NCBI RefSeq assembly: GCF_900220995.1
Contig: NZ_OBQF01000005.1
Span: 186,001 to 250,000, forward strand
Direction of reading: 5' to 3'
Source: Salinicoccus kekensis
GTDB taxonomy: Bacteria > Bacillota > Bacilli > Staphylococcales > Salinicoccaceae
DNA length: 64,000 bases
Shown here: one piece after another, positions 15,449 through 27,496 of the stretch
Layout of the letters: the number at the start of each line of letters is the position of its first letter
How positions within the stretch are numbered: the first letter of the stretch is position 1
Notes under the pieces: generated by a model
The model's input: the letters and a program-made list of their open reading frames with translations, nothing else
Databases searched by the model: none
What the model was told of the DNA's origin: nothing
Position numbers and translations under genes: made by a program

Positions 15449-16162
15449 TTATTTTAATGGTGATTTGTTCGGGGTGCCAGGTTTCCTTGGATACTTCTTG
15501 GGTGTCTTATGCACCTTTTTGATATCCAGTATATAACGTTCGCTGTCTTCTTCAGGCAGGGTGAAGCTGTGCGTTTCAACCACCTCACCGCCGAGCAGGT
15601 CCAGGGCGAAGTCGCTTTCTGCAAGTTCTTCAAGCCCCTTCTTCCCTTTCAGTACGAGGAATCTGCCGCCCGTCCGCGCCAGCGGCAAGCATAACTCGAG
15701 CAGCGTGTTCATATTGGCGACCGCCCTTGCCGTCACCATATCGAACATATGCCTGCCCTTATGCTGACCGAAAGTCTCCGCACGGTCATGGACGAGGTGC
15801 ATATCGGTGATCGACAGTTCCGCCGTCAGCTCGTTCAAAAACGTGATCCGCTTATTTAAAGAATCGACAATTGTCACTTTAAGGTCGGGCCGTACGATCT
15901 TCATCGGGATGCTCGGGAACCCCGCCCCCGCGCCGACGTCGCAGAGGCGTGTGCCTTCCGGAATATCCGTATAAAACAGCGGTGTCAGCGAATCATAGAA
16001 GTGCTTCAAATAAACTTCCTCTTCATCCGTCACAGCCGTCAAGTTGATTTTTTCATTCCAGTCGATCAGCATTTCATAGTACTTTTCGAACTGTGCAATC
16101 TGTTCATCATTCAGCTGGATGCCGTGGCTTTTAAGTTCTTCTGTGAATTGCTGCCGGTTCAT
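15449..16162 (-). CDS. rsmG: 16S rRNA (guanine-N7) methyltransferase RsmG
   Basis: SAM-dependent enzyme that makes m7G at the 530 loop of 16S rRNA. The 237-residue protein shows [29 protein letters not shown], the SAM-binding [15 protein letters not shown] and the later [10 protein letters not shown] basic Pro/Lys tail ([18 protein letters not shown]) is typical of Gram-positive members. The start overlaps the mnmG stop by four bases, and noc follows. Confidence 0.95.
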   Translation of the reverse strand: MNRQQFTEELKSHGIQLNDEQIAQFEKYYEMLIDWNEKINLTAVTDEEEVYLKHFYDSLTPLFYTDIPEGTRLCDVGAGAGFPSIPMKIVRPDLKVTIVDSLNKRITFLNELTAELSITDMHLVHDRAETFGQHKGRHMFDMVTARAVANMNTLLELCLPLARTGGRFLVLKGKKGLEELAESDFALDLLGGEVVETHSFTLPEEDSERYILDIKKVHKTPKKYPRKPGTPNKSPLK

Positions 16163-18042
16163 GCTTCCACTCTTTTCACATTCCCCTGTTCGATGTAGAC
16201 GAGGAGTATTGAGACGTCCGCCGGGTTGACGCCGGAAATCCTGGATGCCTGGGCGATGTCGAGCGGCTTCACTTTCTTCAGTTTGTCACGGGCTTCGGTC
16301 GCAAGTGAATTCACTGCATCATAATCGATATCTTCAGGTATCTTCTTCTTCTCCATGCGCTTCATCTTGTCGACCTGCACAAGGGATTTTTGTATATAGC
16401 CTTCGTATTTCGTCTTGATTTCAATCTGCTCGTATTCAAGCTGATCCATATTATTTTCTTCCCCGAGTATTTCCAGTATGGACATGTAGTCCATTTCAGG
16501 GCGACGCAATAGGTCGAGTGCGAGTATGCCGTCTTTCAGCGGCGTGCCGCCGCGGGATTTGATGATGTCCTGTGTATGCTCATCCGGTTTGATGCGGATC
16601 TTGGACAGACGTTCCATCTCCGCTTCTATATTATCGCGTTTTTGGTTGAACCGCTCGTAGCGCTCCTCTGAAATCAGGCCGTTCTTATAACCGATGTCTG
16701 TAAGCCTCATATCCGCATTGTCATGCCTTAAGAGCAGACGGTGTTCCGCGCGGGAAGTCAGCAGACGGTACGGTTCATTCGTACCTTTGGTCACAAGGTC
16801 ATCGATCAGTACGCCGATGTATGCATCGGCACGGCTCAGGATCAGCGGCTCTTCGCCGAGGATCTTGTTTGCGGCATTGATGCCTGCAACAATCCCCTGG
16901 CCCGCCGCTTCTTCATAGCCGCTCGTGCCATTGATCTGTCCCGCAGTGAAAAGATTTTCGATTCTTTTCGTCTCGAGCGTCGGCCACAGCTGGGTCGGGT
17001 CGAGTGCATCATATTCGATCGCATAGCCTGCGCGCATCATGCGCGCATTTTCAAGGCCCGGGATGGTTGCGAGCATTTCACGCTGCACATCTTCCGGCAG
17101 GCTTGTCGACAGTCCCTGTACATAAACTTCCTTTGTATTGCGGCCTTCCGGCTCAAGGAAGATCTGGTGGCGCGGCTTATCATTGAAACGCACGATCTTA
17201 TCTTCGATGGATGGGCAGTATCTCGGACCCGTACCCATCTTCATCCCCGAATACATCGGCGATAAGTGCAGGTTCTCATTGATCACTTCGTGTGTATTTT
17301 CGGATGTGTATGTCAGCCAGCACGGCAGCTGGTCCATGATGAAGTCGGTCGTATCGAAACTGAATGCACGCGGGACATCATCCCCGGGCTGTATTTCAGT
17401 TTTTGAATAATCGATCGAATCGGAGTTCACGCGCGGCGGTGTACCGGTCTTGAACCTCACGATATCGAATCCGAGGTCCCGGATCTGGTCCGCAAGTGCG
17501 ATCGACGGCATCTGATGGTTCGGGCCGCTCGAATATTTCAAAGGTCCGAGGACGATTTCCCCGCGCAGGAACGTACCGGTCGTGATGATGACGGATTTTG
17601 CATTGTAGACCACACCGATATTCGTGCGGACACCCGTCACCCGACCGTCTTCAATGATCAGTTCATCGACCATGCCCTGTAATATATCGAGATTTTCCTG
17701 ATTTTCGAGTATGCTCTTCATTTCCTGCTGGTAAAGCACTTTGTCGGACTGTGCACGGAGTGCCCTGACAGCCGGTCCTTTACCTGTGTTCAACATGCGC
17801 ATCTGGATATGTGTCTTATCCGTCACTTTGGCCATGACACCGCCGAGCGCGTCGACTTCACGCACCACTATGCCTTTTGCAGGGCCGCCGACGGACGGGT
17901 TGCAGGGCATGAATGCGATATTATCCAGATTTATGGTCAGCATCAGCGTCTTCAGGCCTTTACGGCTTGCAGCAAGTCCCGCTTCAACGCCCGCATGGCC
18001 TGCACCGATGACGACGACATCGTAATTCATTTCGTTCATCAT
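16159..18042 (-). CDS. mnmG: tRNA uridine-5-carboxymethylaminomethyl modification enzyme MnmG
   Basis: FAD-dependent partner of MnmE that modifies U34 in several tRNAs. The 627-residue protein carries the FAD dinucleotide-binding motif [18 protein letters not shown] near the N-terminus, [32 protein letters not shown], and the family sequence [24 protein letters not shown] lies three to six bases before the first ATG pair. It sits 14 bases after mnmE and overlaps rsmG, in the conserved mnmE-mnmG-rsmG-noc order. Normal length, no damage. Confidence 0.97.
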   Translation of the reverse strand: MMNEMNYDVVVIGAGHAGVEAGLAASRKGLKTLMLTINLDNIAFMPCNPSVGGPAKGIVVREVDALGGVMAKVTDKTHIQMRMLNTGKGPAVRALRAQSDKVLYQQEMKSILENQENLDILQGMVDELIIEDGRVTGVRTNIGVVYNAKSVIITTGTFLRGEIVLGPLKYSSGPNHQMPSIALADQIRDLGFDIVRFKTGTPPRVNSDSIDYSKTEIQPGDDVPRAFSFDTTDFIMDQLPCWLTYTSENTHEVINENLHLSPMYSGMKMGTGPRYCPSIEDKIVRFNDKPRHQIFLEPEGRNTKEVYVQGLSTSLPEDVQREMLATIPGLENARMMRAGYAIEYDALDPTQLWPTLETKRIENLFTAGQINGTSGYEEAAGQGIVAGINAANKILGEEPLILSRADAYIGVLIDDLVTKGTNEPYRLLTSRAEHRLLLRHDNADMRLTDIGYKNGLISEERYERFNQKRDNIEAEMERLSKIRIKPDEHTQDIIKSRGGTPLKDGILALDLLRRPEMDYMSILEILGEENNMDQLEYEQIEIKTKYEGYIQKSLVQVDKMKRMEKKKIPEDIDYDAVNSLATEARDKLKKVKPLDIAQASRISGVNPADVSILLVYIEQGNVKRVEA

Positions 18043-18056
18043 TTTCCTCCTAATTA

Positions 18057-19433
18057 CTATTTACCGAGACAGAACTGGCTGAACAGCTGATCGATGAGCT
18101 GCTCACTCACATCTTCCCCGATCACTTCACCCAGCAGTTCCCAGGTTTTCACTAAATCTATCTGCACGATATCGATCGGCACGTCCATTTGCGCCGAGTC
18201 GATTGCATCGTTGATTGCGCTGTTGGCCTGTTCAAGCAGTCCGATATGGCGGTTGTTCGAAAGATATGTCGAATCCGCACTTGTGACGGCACCGCCGAAG
18301 AACAGTTCTGCGATTTTATCTTCAAGGTCATCGACGCCGGTGCCTTCGATGATGGATGTTTTGACGATCGGAAAATCATATCTCTCTTCCAGTTCGCCGA
18401 TATCCAGGTTGTTTTCAAGATCCAGCTTGTTGATGATGAGGATGACATTATCCTCCTTCACGGAATCCAGGATCTCGATGTCGCCTTCGGTCAACTCTTC
18501 ATTATTGTTCAGTACATAAAGGATGAGTTCGGCCTGTTCGAGTGCCTGGCGGCTCCGCTCCACACCGATTTTCTCCACGATGTCATCCGTATCGCGTATG
18601 CCCGCAGTATCGACGAGCTTCAGCGGGATACCGTTGACGTTGACGTATTCCTCGAGGATATCCCGGGTCGTCCCCGCAACTTCGGTGACGATCGCTTTAT
18701 TGTCCTGGATGAGGTAGTTCAGCAGTGAACTCTTACCGACGTTCGGTTTGCCGACGATGACCGTCCCGAGCCCCTCCCGCATGATGCGGCCCTGGCGGCT
18801 CGACTTCAGCAGGTCCCCGATCTCACTCTTCACCTTTTCCGCTTCTTCAAGCAGGAATTCCGTCGTCGCTTCCTCGACGTCGTCATACTCGGGGTAGTCG
18901 ATGTTGACTTCCACCTGTGCGAGTATATTCAAAATGCGCTGCCTGAGGCCTTCTATATAGACTTTCAGGCGGCCCTGCATCTGGCCGCTTGCGACTTTCG
19001 ACGCTTCGGTCGTTTTCGAGCGGATGAAATCCATCACGCCTTCGGCCTGTGACAGGTCGATCCGTCCGTTCAGGAATGCACGTTTTGTGAATTCACCCGG
19101 CTCCGCCATACGTGCCCCGTGTTTCAATGTCAGCTGCAGTATGCGGTTGATCGTGTTGATGCCACCGTGGCAATTGATCTCAACGATATCTTCACGCGTA
19201 TAAGTCTTCGGTGCACGCATCACAGCGGCCATCACTTCCTCCACCACCTCTTCGGTGTCCGGGTCGATGATATGGCCGTAATTGATGGTGTGGGATTCCA
19301 CTTCGTCCAGCGTCTTATTTCCCCGGTATAATTTATTGGCAATTTCCAATGCATCGATGCCCGACAGCCTGACGATGGCGATCGCCCCTTCCCCGACGGG
19401 GGTGGAGATACTGGAAATCGTTTCTAATTGCAT
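18057..19433 (-). CDS. mnmE: tRNA modification GTPase MnmE
   Basis: GTPase that works with MnmG on wobble uridines. The 458-residue protein has the N-terminal folate-binding domain ([20 protein letters not shown]), the G domain with G1 [12 protein letters not shown], switch [13 protein letters not shown]3 [11 protein letters not shown]4 NKLD, and ends in FCLGK, the conserved C-terminal cysteine motif that contacts the active site. It starts 15 bases after the jag stop. Intact and of normal length. Confidence 0.97.
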   Translation of the reverse strand: MQLETISSISTPVGEGAIAIVRLSGIDALEIANKLYRGNKTLDEVESHTINYGHIIDPDTEEVVEEVMAAVMRAPKTYTREDIVEINCHGGINTINRILQLTLKHGARMAEPGEFTKRAFLNGRIDLSQAEGVMDFIRSKTTEASKVASGQMQGRLKVYIEGLRQRILNILAQVEVNIDYPEYDDVEEATTEFLLEEAEKVKSEIGDLLKSSRQGRIMREGLGTVIVGKPNVGKSSLLNYLIQDNKAIVTEVAGTTRDILEEYVNVNGIPLKLVDTAGIRDTDDIVEKIGVERSRQALEQAELILYVLNNNEELTEGDIEILDSVKEDNVILIINKLDLENNLDIGELEERYDFPIVKTSIIEGTGVDDLEDKIAELFFGGAVTSADSTYLSNNRHIGLLEQANSAINDAIDSAQMDVPIDIVQIDLVKTWELLGEVIGEDVSEQLIDQLFSQFCLGK

Positions 19434-19448
19434 GATGGCAAGACTCCT

Positions 19449-20315
19449 TTACTTCTTTTCTATCACTAAATAACGGTTCGGTTCGCTGCCTTCCGAGTAT
19501 GTGTTGAGGTCATCGCGCCCGCTCAGTACATTGTGCATGATCTTCCTCTCAAAGGAAGGCATCGGCTCAAGCTTGACCGGCTGATTCGTCCGGAGCGCCT
19601 TCTTCGCCATGTTGACCGCAAGATTTTCAAGCGTTTCACGCCGCTTTTCACGGTAATTTTCCACATCTAGGATGATCATGCCGTAGCTTCTGTAAATCGT
19701 GTTCAAATAATTCTGCGCGATTTCCTGAAGGGCATTCAAAGTCTGTCCCCGTTTGCCGATCAGCTTGGCGGCAAGGTCCGACTCAAGTTCGATGTATGCA
19801 CGGTTATTATCTATCTTATATGTGGCTGCGTTCTCTATGTTCATATCGCTGATGACATCCTGGATGTACCTCGCCGTACGGGCCGCCGCCTCATCGAATG
19901 ACAGCCTGTCATCCGCTTCCTCCACAGGAGTTTCGTCTTCCACAGCTTCTGTTTCAGCTTCCGGCTGTGCCGCTTCCTGCAGCACCGCATCTTCTTCCTG
20001 CACATCATCTTCCGTTTCAGGGTGGGGCACGGCTCCGCTGTCCGTTTCCGCCTCTTCGGCCGGCAATTCATCTGAAGACGGAGTCCTCTCTTCCGCCTGC
20101 CCGCGGTTGATGACCTCTTCGATGCTCCCGTAGGTTTTGAGTTCAGGGTTTATGATGGTGAGCTTCACTTCGGCATCTTTTTTCCCAAAGCCGAGGAAAC
20201 CTTTGGATCCGCCTTCCAATACATCGATCCTGACATCCTCTTCCGCAACTTTCAGTTCTTCAAGCCCGAGTGCGATTGCATGGTCGACTGTTTCTGCTCT
20301 GTAAATTCTCTCCAT
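19449..20315 (-). CDS. jag: RNA-binding protein Jag/KhpB (Jag_N, KH, R3H)
   Basis: RNA-binding regulator of cell elongation and division (KhpB/EloR). The 288-residue protein has the Jag_N domain (MERIYRAETVDHAIALGLEE, KGFLGFGKKDAEV), a long acidic Glu/Ala-rich linker (about residues 70-140), a KH domain with the GKRGQTLNALQEIAQ loop (instead of the GxxG of canonical KH), and a C-terminal R3H domain (NLAVNMAKKALRTNQ, RKIMHNVLS). In Bacillus yidC/spoIIIJ lies between rnpA and jag; here jag follows rnpA directly at 16 bases, as in staphylococci. Confidence 0.93.
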   Translation of the reverse strand: MERIYRAETVDHAIALGLEELKVAEEDVRIDVLEGGSKGFLGFGKKDAEVKLTIINPELKTYGSIEEVINRGQAEERTPSSDELPAEEAETDSGAVPHPETEDDVQEEDAVLQEAAQPEAETEAVEDETPVEEADDRLSFDEAAARTARYIQDVISDMNIENAATYKIDNNRAYIELESDLAAKLIGKRGQTLNALQEIAQNYLNTIYRSYGMIILDVENYREKRRETLENLAVNMAKKALRTNQPVKLEPMPSFERKIMHNVLSGRDDLNTYSEGSEPNRYLVIEKK

Positions 20316-20331
20316 TGAAAGTACCTCCGCG

Positions 20332-20670
20332 TCATTTTATACATTTCGCTATCTTCAACACGTGTAATAATGACTTCTCCATCTGGTGGTAGTCCATATC
20401 GCTGACCGGATTCCGTGCTATGACGATATATTCCTTCGGTTTCAGCTCGTCCTTGTGCTGCTGGAAAAACGCCCTGATGCGCCTTTTGATCTTATTCCTT
20501 TTGACCGCATTCCCGAGCCGCTTCGAGACACTTATACCCAGCCTTAAATGAGCGACTTCCGGATGGTCACCCAAATAAACGACAAACTGCCTGTTTGCGT
20601 ATGATTTCCCTTTTTTGAAGACAAGCTTGAAATCCTGTTCTTTTTTGATCCTGAACCGTTTTTTCATCAT
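20332..20670 (-). CDS. rnpA: Ribonuclease P protein component
   Basis: Protein subunit of RNase P, which matures tRNA 5' ends. The 112-residue protein begins KKRFRIKKEQDFKLVFKKGK and has the RNR-type signature VKRNKIKRRIRAFF. It has its own promoter between it and rpmH and precedes jag by 16 bases. The first two codons are both ATG; the second may be used. Ribosome-binding site is weak (GAAAGAG). Confidence 0.96.
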   Translation of the reverse strand: MMKKRFRIKKEQDFKLVFKKGKSYANRQFVVYLGDHPEVAHLRLGISVSKRLGNAVKRNKIKRRIRAFFQQHKDELKPKEYIVIARNPVSDMDYHQMEKSLLHVLKIAKCIK

Positions 20671-20699
20671 TATTACGCTCTTTCACAGTATGATATATT

Positions 20700-20727
20700 A
20701 TTATAGCAAAATTTACACCAATCAAAA
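20700..20727 (-). promoter_or_regulatory. Promoter of rnpA with extended -10
   Basis: Minus strand TGCTATAAT gives a perfect extended -10 (TATAAT at 20700-20705); a poor -35 TTTTGA (20722-20727) lies 16 bases upstream. It follows the rpmH terminator. Confidence 0.6.
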
Positions 20728-20744
20728 AATCATCCACTTTAGAC

Positions 20745-20784
20745 CATAAAAAAAGATCACCTATTCTTGACATAGATGATCTTT
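20745..20784 (-). terminator. Intrinsic terminator/attenuator after rpmH
   Basis: AAAGATCACCTAT (20752-20764) and ATAGATGATCTTT (20772-20784), one mismatch, followed by seven T on the minus strand, seven bases after the rpmH stop. Confidence 0.85.
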
Positions 20785-20790
20785 GGATGA

Positions 20791-20928
20791 TTATGCGGAA
20801 AGTACTTTTCTTCCTCTTCTTCTGCGGCGCGCTAAAATCTTGCGGCCGTTTTTAGTGCTCATTCTCTTACGGAATCCGTGCACTTTGCTGTGTTTACGTT
20901 TATTTGGTTGGTAAGTACGTTTTGTCAT
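20791..20928 (-). CDS. rpmH: 50S ribosomal protein L34
   Basis: A 45-residue, highly basic protein of the large subunit: begins [20 protein letters not shown] and continues [20 protein letters not shown], ending KVLSA. This is the universal L34 sequence. GGAGGTG lies seven bases before the ATG. As in most bacteria it sits at the edge of oriC, divergent from dnaA, and begins the rpmH-rnpA-jag-mnmE direction. Confidence 0.97.
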   Translation of the reverse strand: MTKRTYQPNKRKHSKVHGFRKRMSTKNGRKILARRRRRGRKVLSA

Positions 20929-20959
20929 CTCTAAACACCTCCATAGACCATTTCTCACT

Positions 20960-20988
20960 TACATACATATTCTTCTCTTTGATTGCAA
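20960..20988 (-). promoter_or_regulatory. Sigma-A promoter of rpmH
   Basis: Minus strand TTGCAA (20983-20988), 17 bases, TATGTA (20960-20965), about 30 bases before rpmH. Confidence 0.5.
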
Positions 20989-21073
20989 CTATTAAAGGAT
21001 AACAGAAACGACTCCCCATTTCAATATTTTTTTCATGATTACCAAGCCTGCTCCTGTGGAACATTTAATAAGA

Positions 21074-21345
21074 TGTGGATAACTTTTCAGGCCGTTTTAA
21101 GTTATCAACATGTGGATAAGAGGGTTATCCAGGTTATTCACAGGTGTTGATGTGCAAATTGTGGATAATTGTGGGTTATGTGAATAACTTCAGAGAAAAT
21201 GCATGGGAATCATTGTTTTTCACCCTGACTTTAGGTAGAATTTGAATATATCTCTGTGGACAACCGTATTTAACAGCACAGTTATCCACAGACTGTGCGT
21301 AACTTGTGGATAGTTTTCCAGAGGTGTGGAATTGTCTTATCCACA
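21074..21345. other. oriC, upstream DnaA-box region
   Basis: Perfect DnaA boxes (TTATCCACA or its complement TGTGGATAA) at 21074, 21111, 21160, 21282 and 21337, with near matches at 21102 (TTATCAACA), 21134 (TTATTCACA), 21179 (TGTGAATAA), 21255 (TGTGGACAA) and 21305 (TGTGGATAG). The stretch between rpmH and dnaA contains no gene. This is the incAB-like half of a bipartite Firmicutes origin and probably also lets DnaA control its own gene. Confidence 0.92.
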
Positions 21346-21377
21346 GGGTGTGATTTTTGTGAAGAGAGAGGATAAAT

Positions 21378-22712
21378 ATGAGTTCTATTAATGACATTTG
21401 GCAAAAAACACTGGATGCGATCCAGGAGGAAATACCGATTACGAGCTTCAAGACCTGGTTCAATGACACGACTTTGATCCATCTGGACAATAAAACCGCG
21501 GTCATCAAGGCGGAGACCAACTTCCAGCGGGACTGGCTGGAAAACCACTATACGGACATGATCAAGCAGAAGATTTACGAGTCCATCGGCGAACAGCCGT
21601 CCATCCAGATCACAATCGATGATGAACCTGGTGATGCACCTGCCGAGGCAGGCACAGGCAATACTGCCGCAGCTCCCGTCGACGTCCCCCTTCCGCCGCA
21701 GCTGAACATGAACAATACATTTGAAACTTTCGTCATCGGAAGCGGCAACCGCTTCAGCCATGCCGCTTCCCTTGCGGTCGCGGAAGCCCCGGCAAAAGCC
21801 TACAACCCGCTGTTCATATACGGGGGTGTCGGTCTCGGCAAGACCCATCTGATGCATGCGATCGGCCATTACGTGCTCGAGCACAAGCCCAACGCAAAAG
21901 TCGCCTACCTGTCCAGCGAGAAGTTCACGAATGAATTCATCAACTCCATACGGGACAACAAAACCGAGGAATTCCGCAACAGATACCGGAATGTCGACGT
22001 ACTTCTGATCGACGACATCCAGTTCCTAGCAGGCAAGGAATCCACACAGGAAGAATTCTTCCATACATTCAATGCCCTGCATGAGGACAATAAACAAATC
22101 GTCATTTCAAGCGACCGCACACCAAAGGAGATCCCGACGCTTGAGGACCGCTTACGTTCACGTTTCGAATGGGGGCTGATCACAGACATCACCCCGCCGG
22201 ACCTCGAGACACGGATCGCCATACTCCGGAAGAAATGCGAAGAGGAGAAAGTTGAAATCCCGAACGAGGCGATGATCTACATCGCAAGCAACATCCAGAC
22301 GAACATCCGTGAGCTGGAAGGTGCACTGACGCGCGTTGCCGCATATTCGAAACTCTCCAATCAGCCGCTGACTTCGGATGTGGTCGCTGAAGCGCTGAAG
22401 GACATCGTCTCACAGAAGAAGCCGAAGAAGATCACCATCCAGGAAATCCAGGACGTCGTCGCTGCCTACTACGGTGTTCAGACCGAGGAATTCTTATCGA
22501 AGAAAAGGACCAAATCCATCGCTTTTCCAAGGCATGTCGCGATGTATCTTGCACGCGAGCTCACGGATAGTTCACTGCCCAAAATAGGAGAGGTGTTCGG
22601 CGGACGGGACCATACCACCGTCATCCATGCCCATGAAAAAATCTCCAAGCTCGTCAATGAAGATTCGCTCTTCAAGGACGAATTGGATGAAATAGAGAAA
22701 AAGCTCAATTAA
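21378..22712 (+). CDS. dnaA: Chromosomal replication initiator protein DnaA
   Basis: AAA+ ATPase that binds DnaA boxes and opens oriC. The 444-residue protein has domain I (residues 1-80, [13 protein letters not shown]), a short variable domain II, the AAA+ domain with Walker A GGVGLGKT (149-156), Walker B IDDIQ (211-215), a sensor region SSDRTPKEI, and the domain IV signature [16 protein letters not shown] that contacts the box. DnaA boxes lie on both sides of the gene. First gene of the plus-strand origin arm, followed by dnaN after 189 bases. Confidence 0.98.
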   Translation: MSSINDIWQKTLDAIQEEIPITSFKTWFNDTTLIHLDNKTAVIKAETNFQRDWLENHYTDMIKQKIYESIGEQPSIQITIDDEPGDAPAEAGTGNTAAAPVDVPLPPQLNMNNTFETFVIGSGNRFSHAASLAVAEAPAKAYNPLFIYGGVGLGKTHLMHAIGHYVLEHKPNAKVAYLSSEKFTNEFINSIRDNKTEEFRNRYRNVDVLLIDDIQFLAGKESTQEEFFHTFNALHEDNKQIVISSDRTPKEIPTLEDRLRSRFEWGLITDITPPDLETRIAILRKKCEEEKVEIPNEAMIYIASNIQTNIRELEGALTRVAAYSKLSNQPLTSDVVAEALKDIVSQKKPKKITIQEIQDVVAAYYGVQTEEFLSKKRTKSIAFPRHVAMYLARELTDSSLPKIGEVFGGRDHTTVIHAHEKISKLVNEDSLFKDELDEIEKKLN

Positions 22713-22740
22713 TCGGCCCGTATTTGATAGAATAGGAAGA

Positions 22741-22890
22741 TGTGGACAATGTGGATAAATGATACACTTGAGCCAACAGTTTATGCACATGTGGATAACT
22801 CGGCATCATTGAACTCATCGGAGTTATCCACATATTCACAGGCCCTATTACTATTATTACTATCTTTTAAATAATTATTAATATATAAGG
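22741..22890. other. oriC, downstream DnaA boxes, DnaA-trios and unwinding region
   Basis: Perfect DnaA boxes at 22750, 22790 and 22824, near matches at 22741 (TGTGGACAA), 22781 (TTATGCACA) and 22833 (TATTCACA). Directly after comes GGCC (22841-22844), then six consecutive triplets on the complementary strand fitting the DnaA-trio rule 3'-[G/A]A[T/A] (22845-22862), then the AT-only stretch TTTAAATAATTATTAATATA (about 22866-22886). Order box, GC clamp, trios, AT-rich DNA is the basal unwinding system described for B. subtilis oriC. Confidence 0.85.
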
Positions 22891-22901
22891 AGTTATGAAT
22901 C

Positions 22902-24035
22902 ATGAAAATTAACATCAACCGCCAATATTTCATCGAACAATTAAATCATTGCCTGAAAGCAATTTCCCCAAGAACGACCCTGCCGATTCTGACAGGCATT
23001 AAAATTGATGTAAAAGATGATCATATGATTCTGACAGGCAGTGATTCCGAAGTATCCATCGAAATCACCGTTCCTTTGGAAGTGGACAATGAAGAAGTCC
23101 TGGAAATAGAAAGATCAGGTGCCGTCGTACTCTCCGGCCGTTTCTTCGTCGACATCATCAAAAAACTTTCAGGGGAATTCGTCCAACTGGAAACGAATGA
23201 TTCCTACCAGACGAAGATCACCGCATCCAAATCAGAGTTCAACTTAAGCGGCAACAACCCGGAGCAATACCCTTTGCTGCCTGAAGTCAGCGATGAGGAA
23301 AGCCTCGTCATTTCGGCATCGGTATTGAAGGATGTCATCAACCAGACGAACTTCGCCGTTTCCTTATCGGAGACGAGACCTGTGCTCACCGGCGTCCACT
23401 GGCAGTTCGACAACGATGAGATCACATTTACGGCAACCGACTCACACCGGCTTGCCCTGCGTAAACTGAGGGGCGGGCAGTTCAACAGCGACCTCGGCAA
23501 TGCGATCATCCCGGGCAAATCCTTATCCGAACTGAACAAGATCATCAATGACACGGATGAGGAAGTGGAGATCCATCTTTCCCAAAACCAGGTCCTGTTC
23601 AGCTACGGCAACATGCGCTTCATCTCAAGACTGCTCGAAGGCAATTATCCGGACACTTCCAGACTGTTCCCTGAAAACTATGAAACGAAAGTGACCGTGA
23701 AGAACGCCGAGTTCTTCCATGCGATCGACCGCGTCTCGCTCCTTGCAAGGGAAGGCGGCAACAATGTCATCCGCATGAATGTCAACACCAGCAGTGTCGA
23801 GCTGTCTTCAAACTCACCTGAAGTCGGCACCGTGAATGAAGACATCAACACCGGGGAGATCGAAGGTGAAGGCCTGAAGATTTCCTTCAACTCGAAATAT
23901 ATGATGGATGCACTGAGGGCAATCAACAACGAAGATGTCACGATAGAATTCTACGGTACGATGCGCCCGTTCACATTGAAATCGAGTGAATCGGATGAAG
24001 TCGTCCAGCTGATCCTGCCGATACGCACTTACTGA
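22902..24035 (+). CDS. dnaN: DNA polymerase III sliding clamp (beta)
   Basis: Ring-shaped processivity factor of the replicative polymerase. The 377-residue protein begins MKININRQYFIEQLNHCLKA and contains three repeated clamp folds; typical stretches are GVHWQFDNDEITFTATDSHR, LFPENYETKV and the C-terminus EVVQLILPIRTY. AAGGAG lies nine bases before the ATG. It follows the unwinding half of oriC and is closed by its own terminator. Confidence 0.97.
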   Translation: MKININRQYFIEQLNHCLKAISPRTTLPILTGIKIDVKDDHMILTGSDSEVSIEITVPLEVDNEEVLEIERSGAVVLSGRFFVDIIKKLSGEFVQLETNDSYQTKITASKSEFNLSGNNPEQYPLLPEVSDEESLVISASVLKDVINQTNFAVSLSETRPVLTGVHWQFDNDEITFTATDSHRLALRKLRGGQFNSDLGNAIIPGKSLSELNKIINDTDEEVEIHLSQNQVLFSYGNMRFISRLLEGNYPDTSRLFPENYETKVTVKNAEFFHAIDRVSLLAREGGNNVIRMNVNTSSVELSSNSPEVGTVNEDINTGEIEGEGLKISFNSKYMMDALRAINNEDVTIEFYGTMRPFTLKSSESDEVVQLILPIRTY

Positions 24036-24062
24036 GCCCTTTTAAAAAACAGAATAAGCACA

Positions 24063-24108
24063 GACCGTCCTGAATTTTGCAATAAAAACTATGGACGGTC
24101 TTTTTTTG
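24063..24108 (+). terminator. Intrinsic terminator of dnaA-dnaN
   Basis: GACCGTCC (24063-24070) and GGACGGTC (24093-24100), perfect eight-pair stem, then TTTTTTT. Confidence 0.88.
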
Positions 24109-24179
24109 TTTGTAAGTAGGTTGATACCAAATGGGCCTAAAAACGCTATAAGCGCCAAATTTGGGCTTTTAAAGTGAAT

Positions 24180-24207
24180 TTTGCCTTAAAATGGTGTATA
24201 ATATAAT
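24180..24207 (+). promoter_or_regulatory. Probable promoter of yaaA-recF-gyrB
   Basis: Overlapping TATAAT hexamers at 24197 and 24202; upstream TTTTGC is 17 bases from the second. The -10 is good, the -35 is poor. It lies after the dnaN terminator and before AGGAGG of yaaA. Confidence 0.5.
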
Positions 24208-24234
24208 AGTGTGAAGTTTTAGGAGGCTGCGTAT

Positions 24235-24446
24235 ATGGAAACTAAAATTTTCGACGATATCATCACTTTGGGCCAGTTTTTGAAACATGAAGGCATCATC
24301 GGAAGCGGTGGCGAAGCGAAGTGGTTTTTAAGTGAGAATGAAGTCAGATTGAATGAGGAAATTGAAAATCGCCGCGGTAAGAAACTGCAGCATGGAGATG
24401 TGCTCGATCTGGGTGAACACGGGCGGTACAAAATAGAGTATGAACA

Positions 24447-24450
<4 letters not shown>
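24235..24450 (+). CDS. yaaA: S4-domain RNA-binding protein YaaA
   Basis: A 71-residue S4-like RNA-binding protein always found between dnaN and recF in Firmicutes. Motifs: ITLGQFLKHEGIIGSGGEAK, then FLSENEVRLNEEIENRRGKK and LQHGDVLDL. AGGAGG lies nine bases upstream. Its stop overlaps the recF start (ATGA), so the two are translationally coupled. Its role, likely in ribosome or RNA binding, is not established. Confidence 0.92.
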
Positions 24451-27478
<3,028 letters not shown>

Positions 27479-27496
27479 TGATGGAGGTCAGTATCA

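Noticed and set aside
24120-24175. Repeat-like stretch with AAATGGGC, GCGCC and AAATTTGGGC upstream of yaaA
   Set aside because: Looks like a degenerate dyad but arms do not pair consistently and there is no periodic copy.
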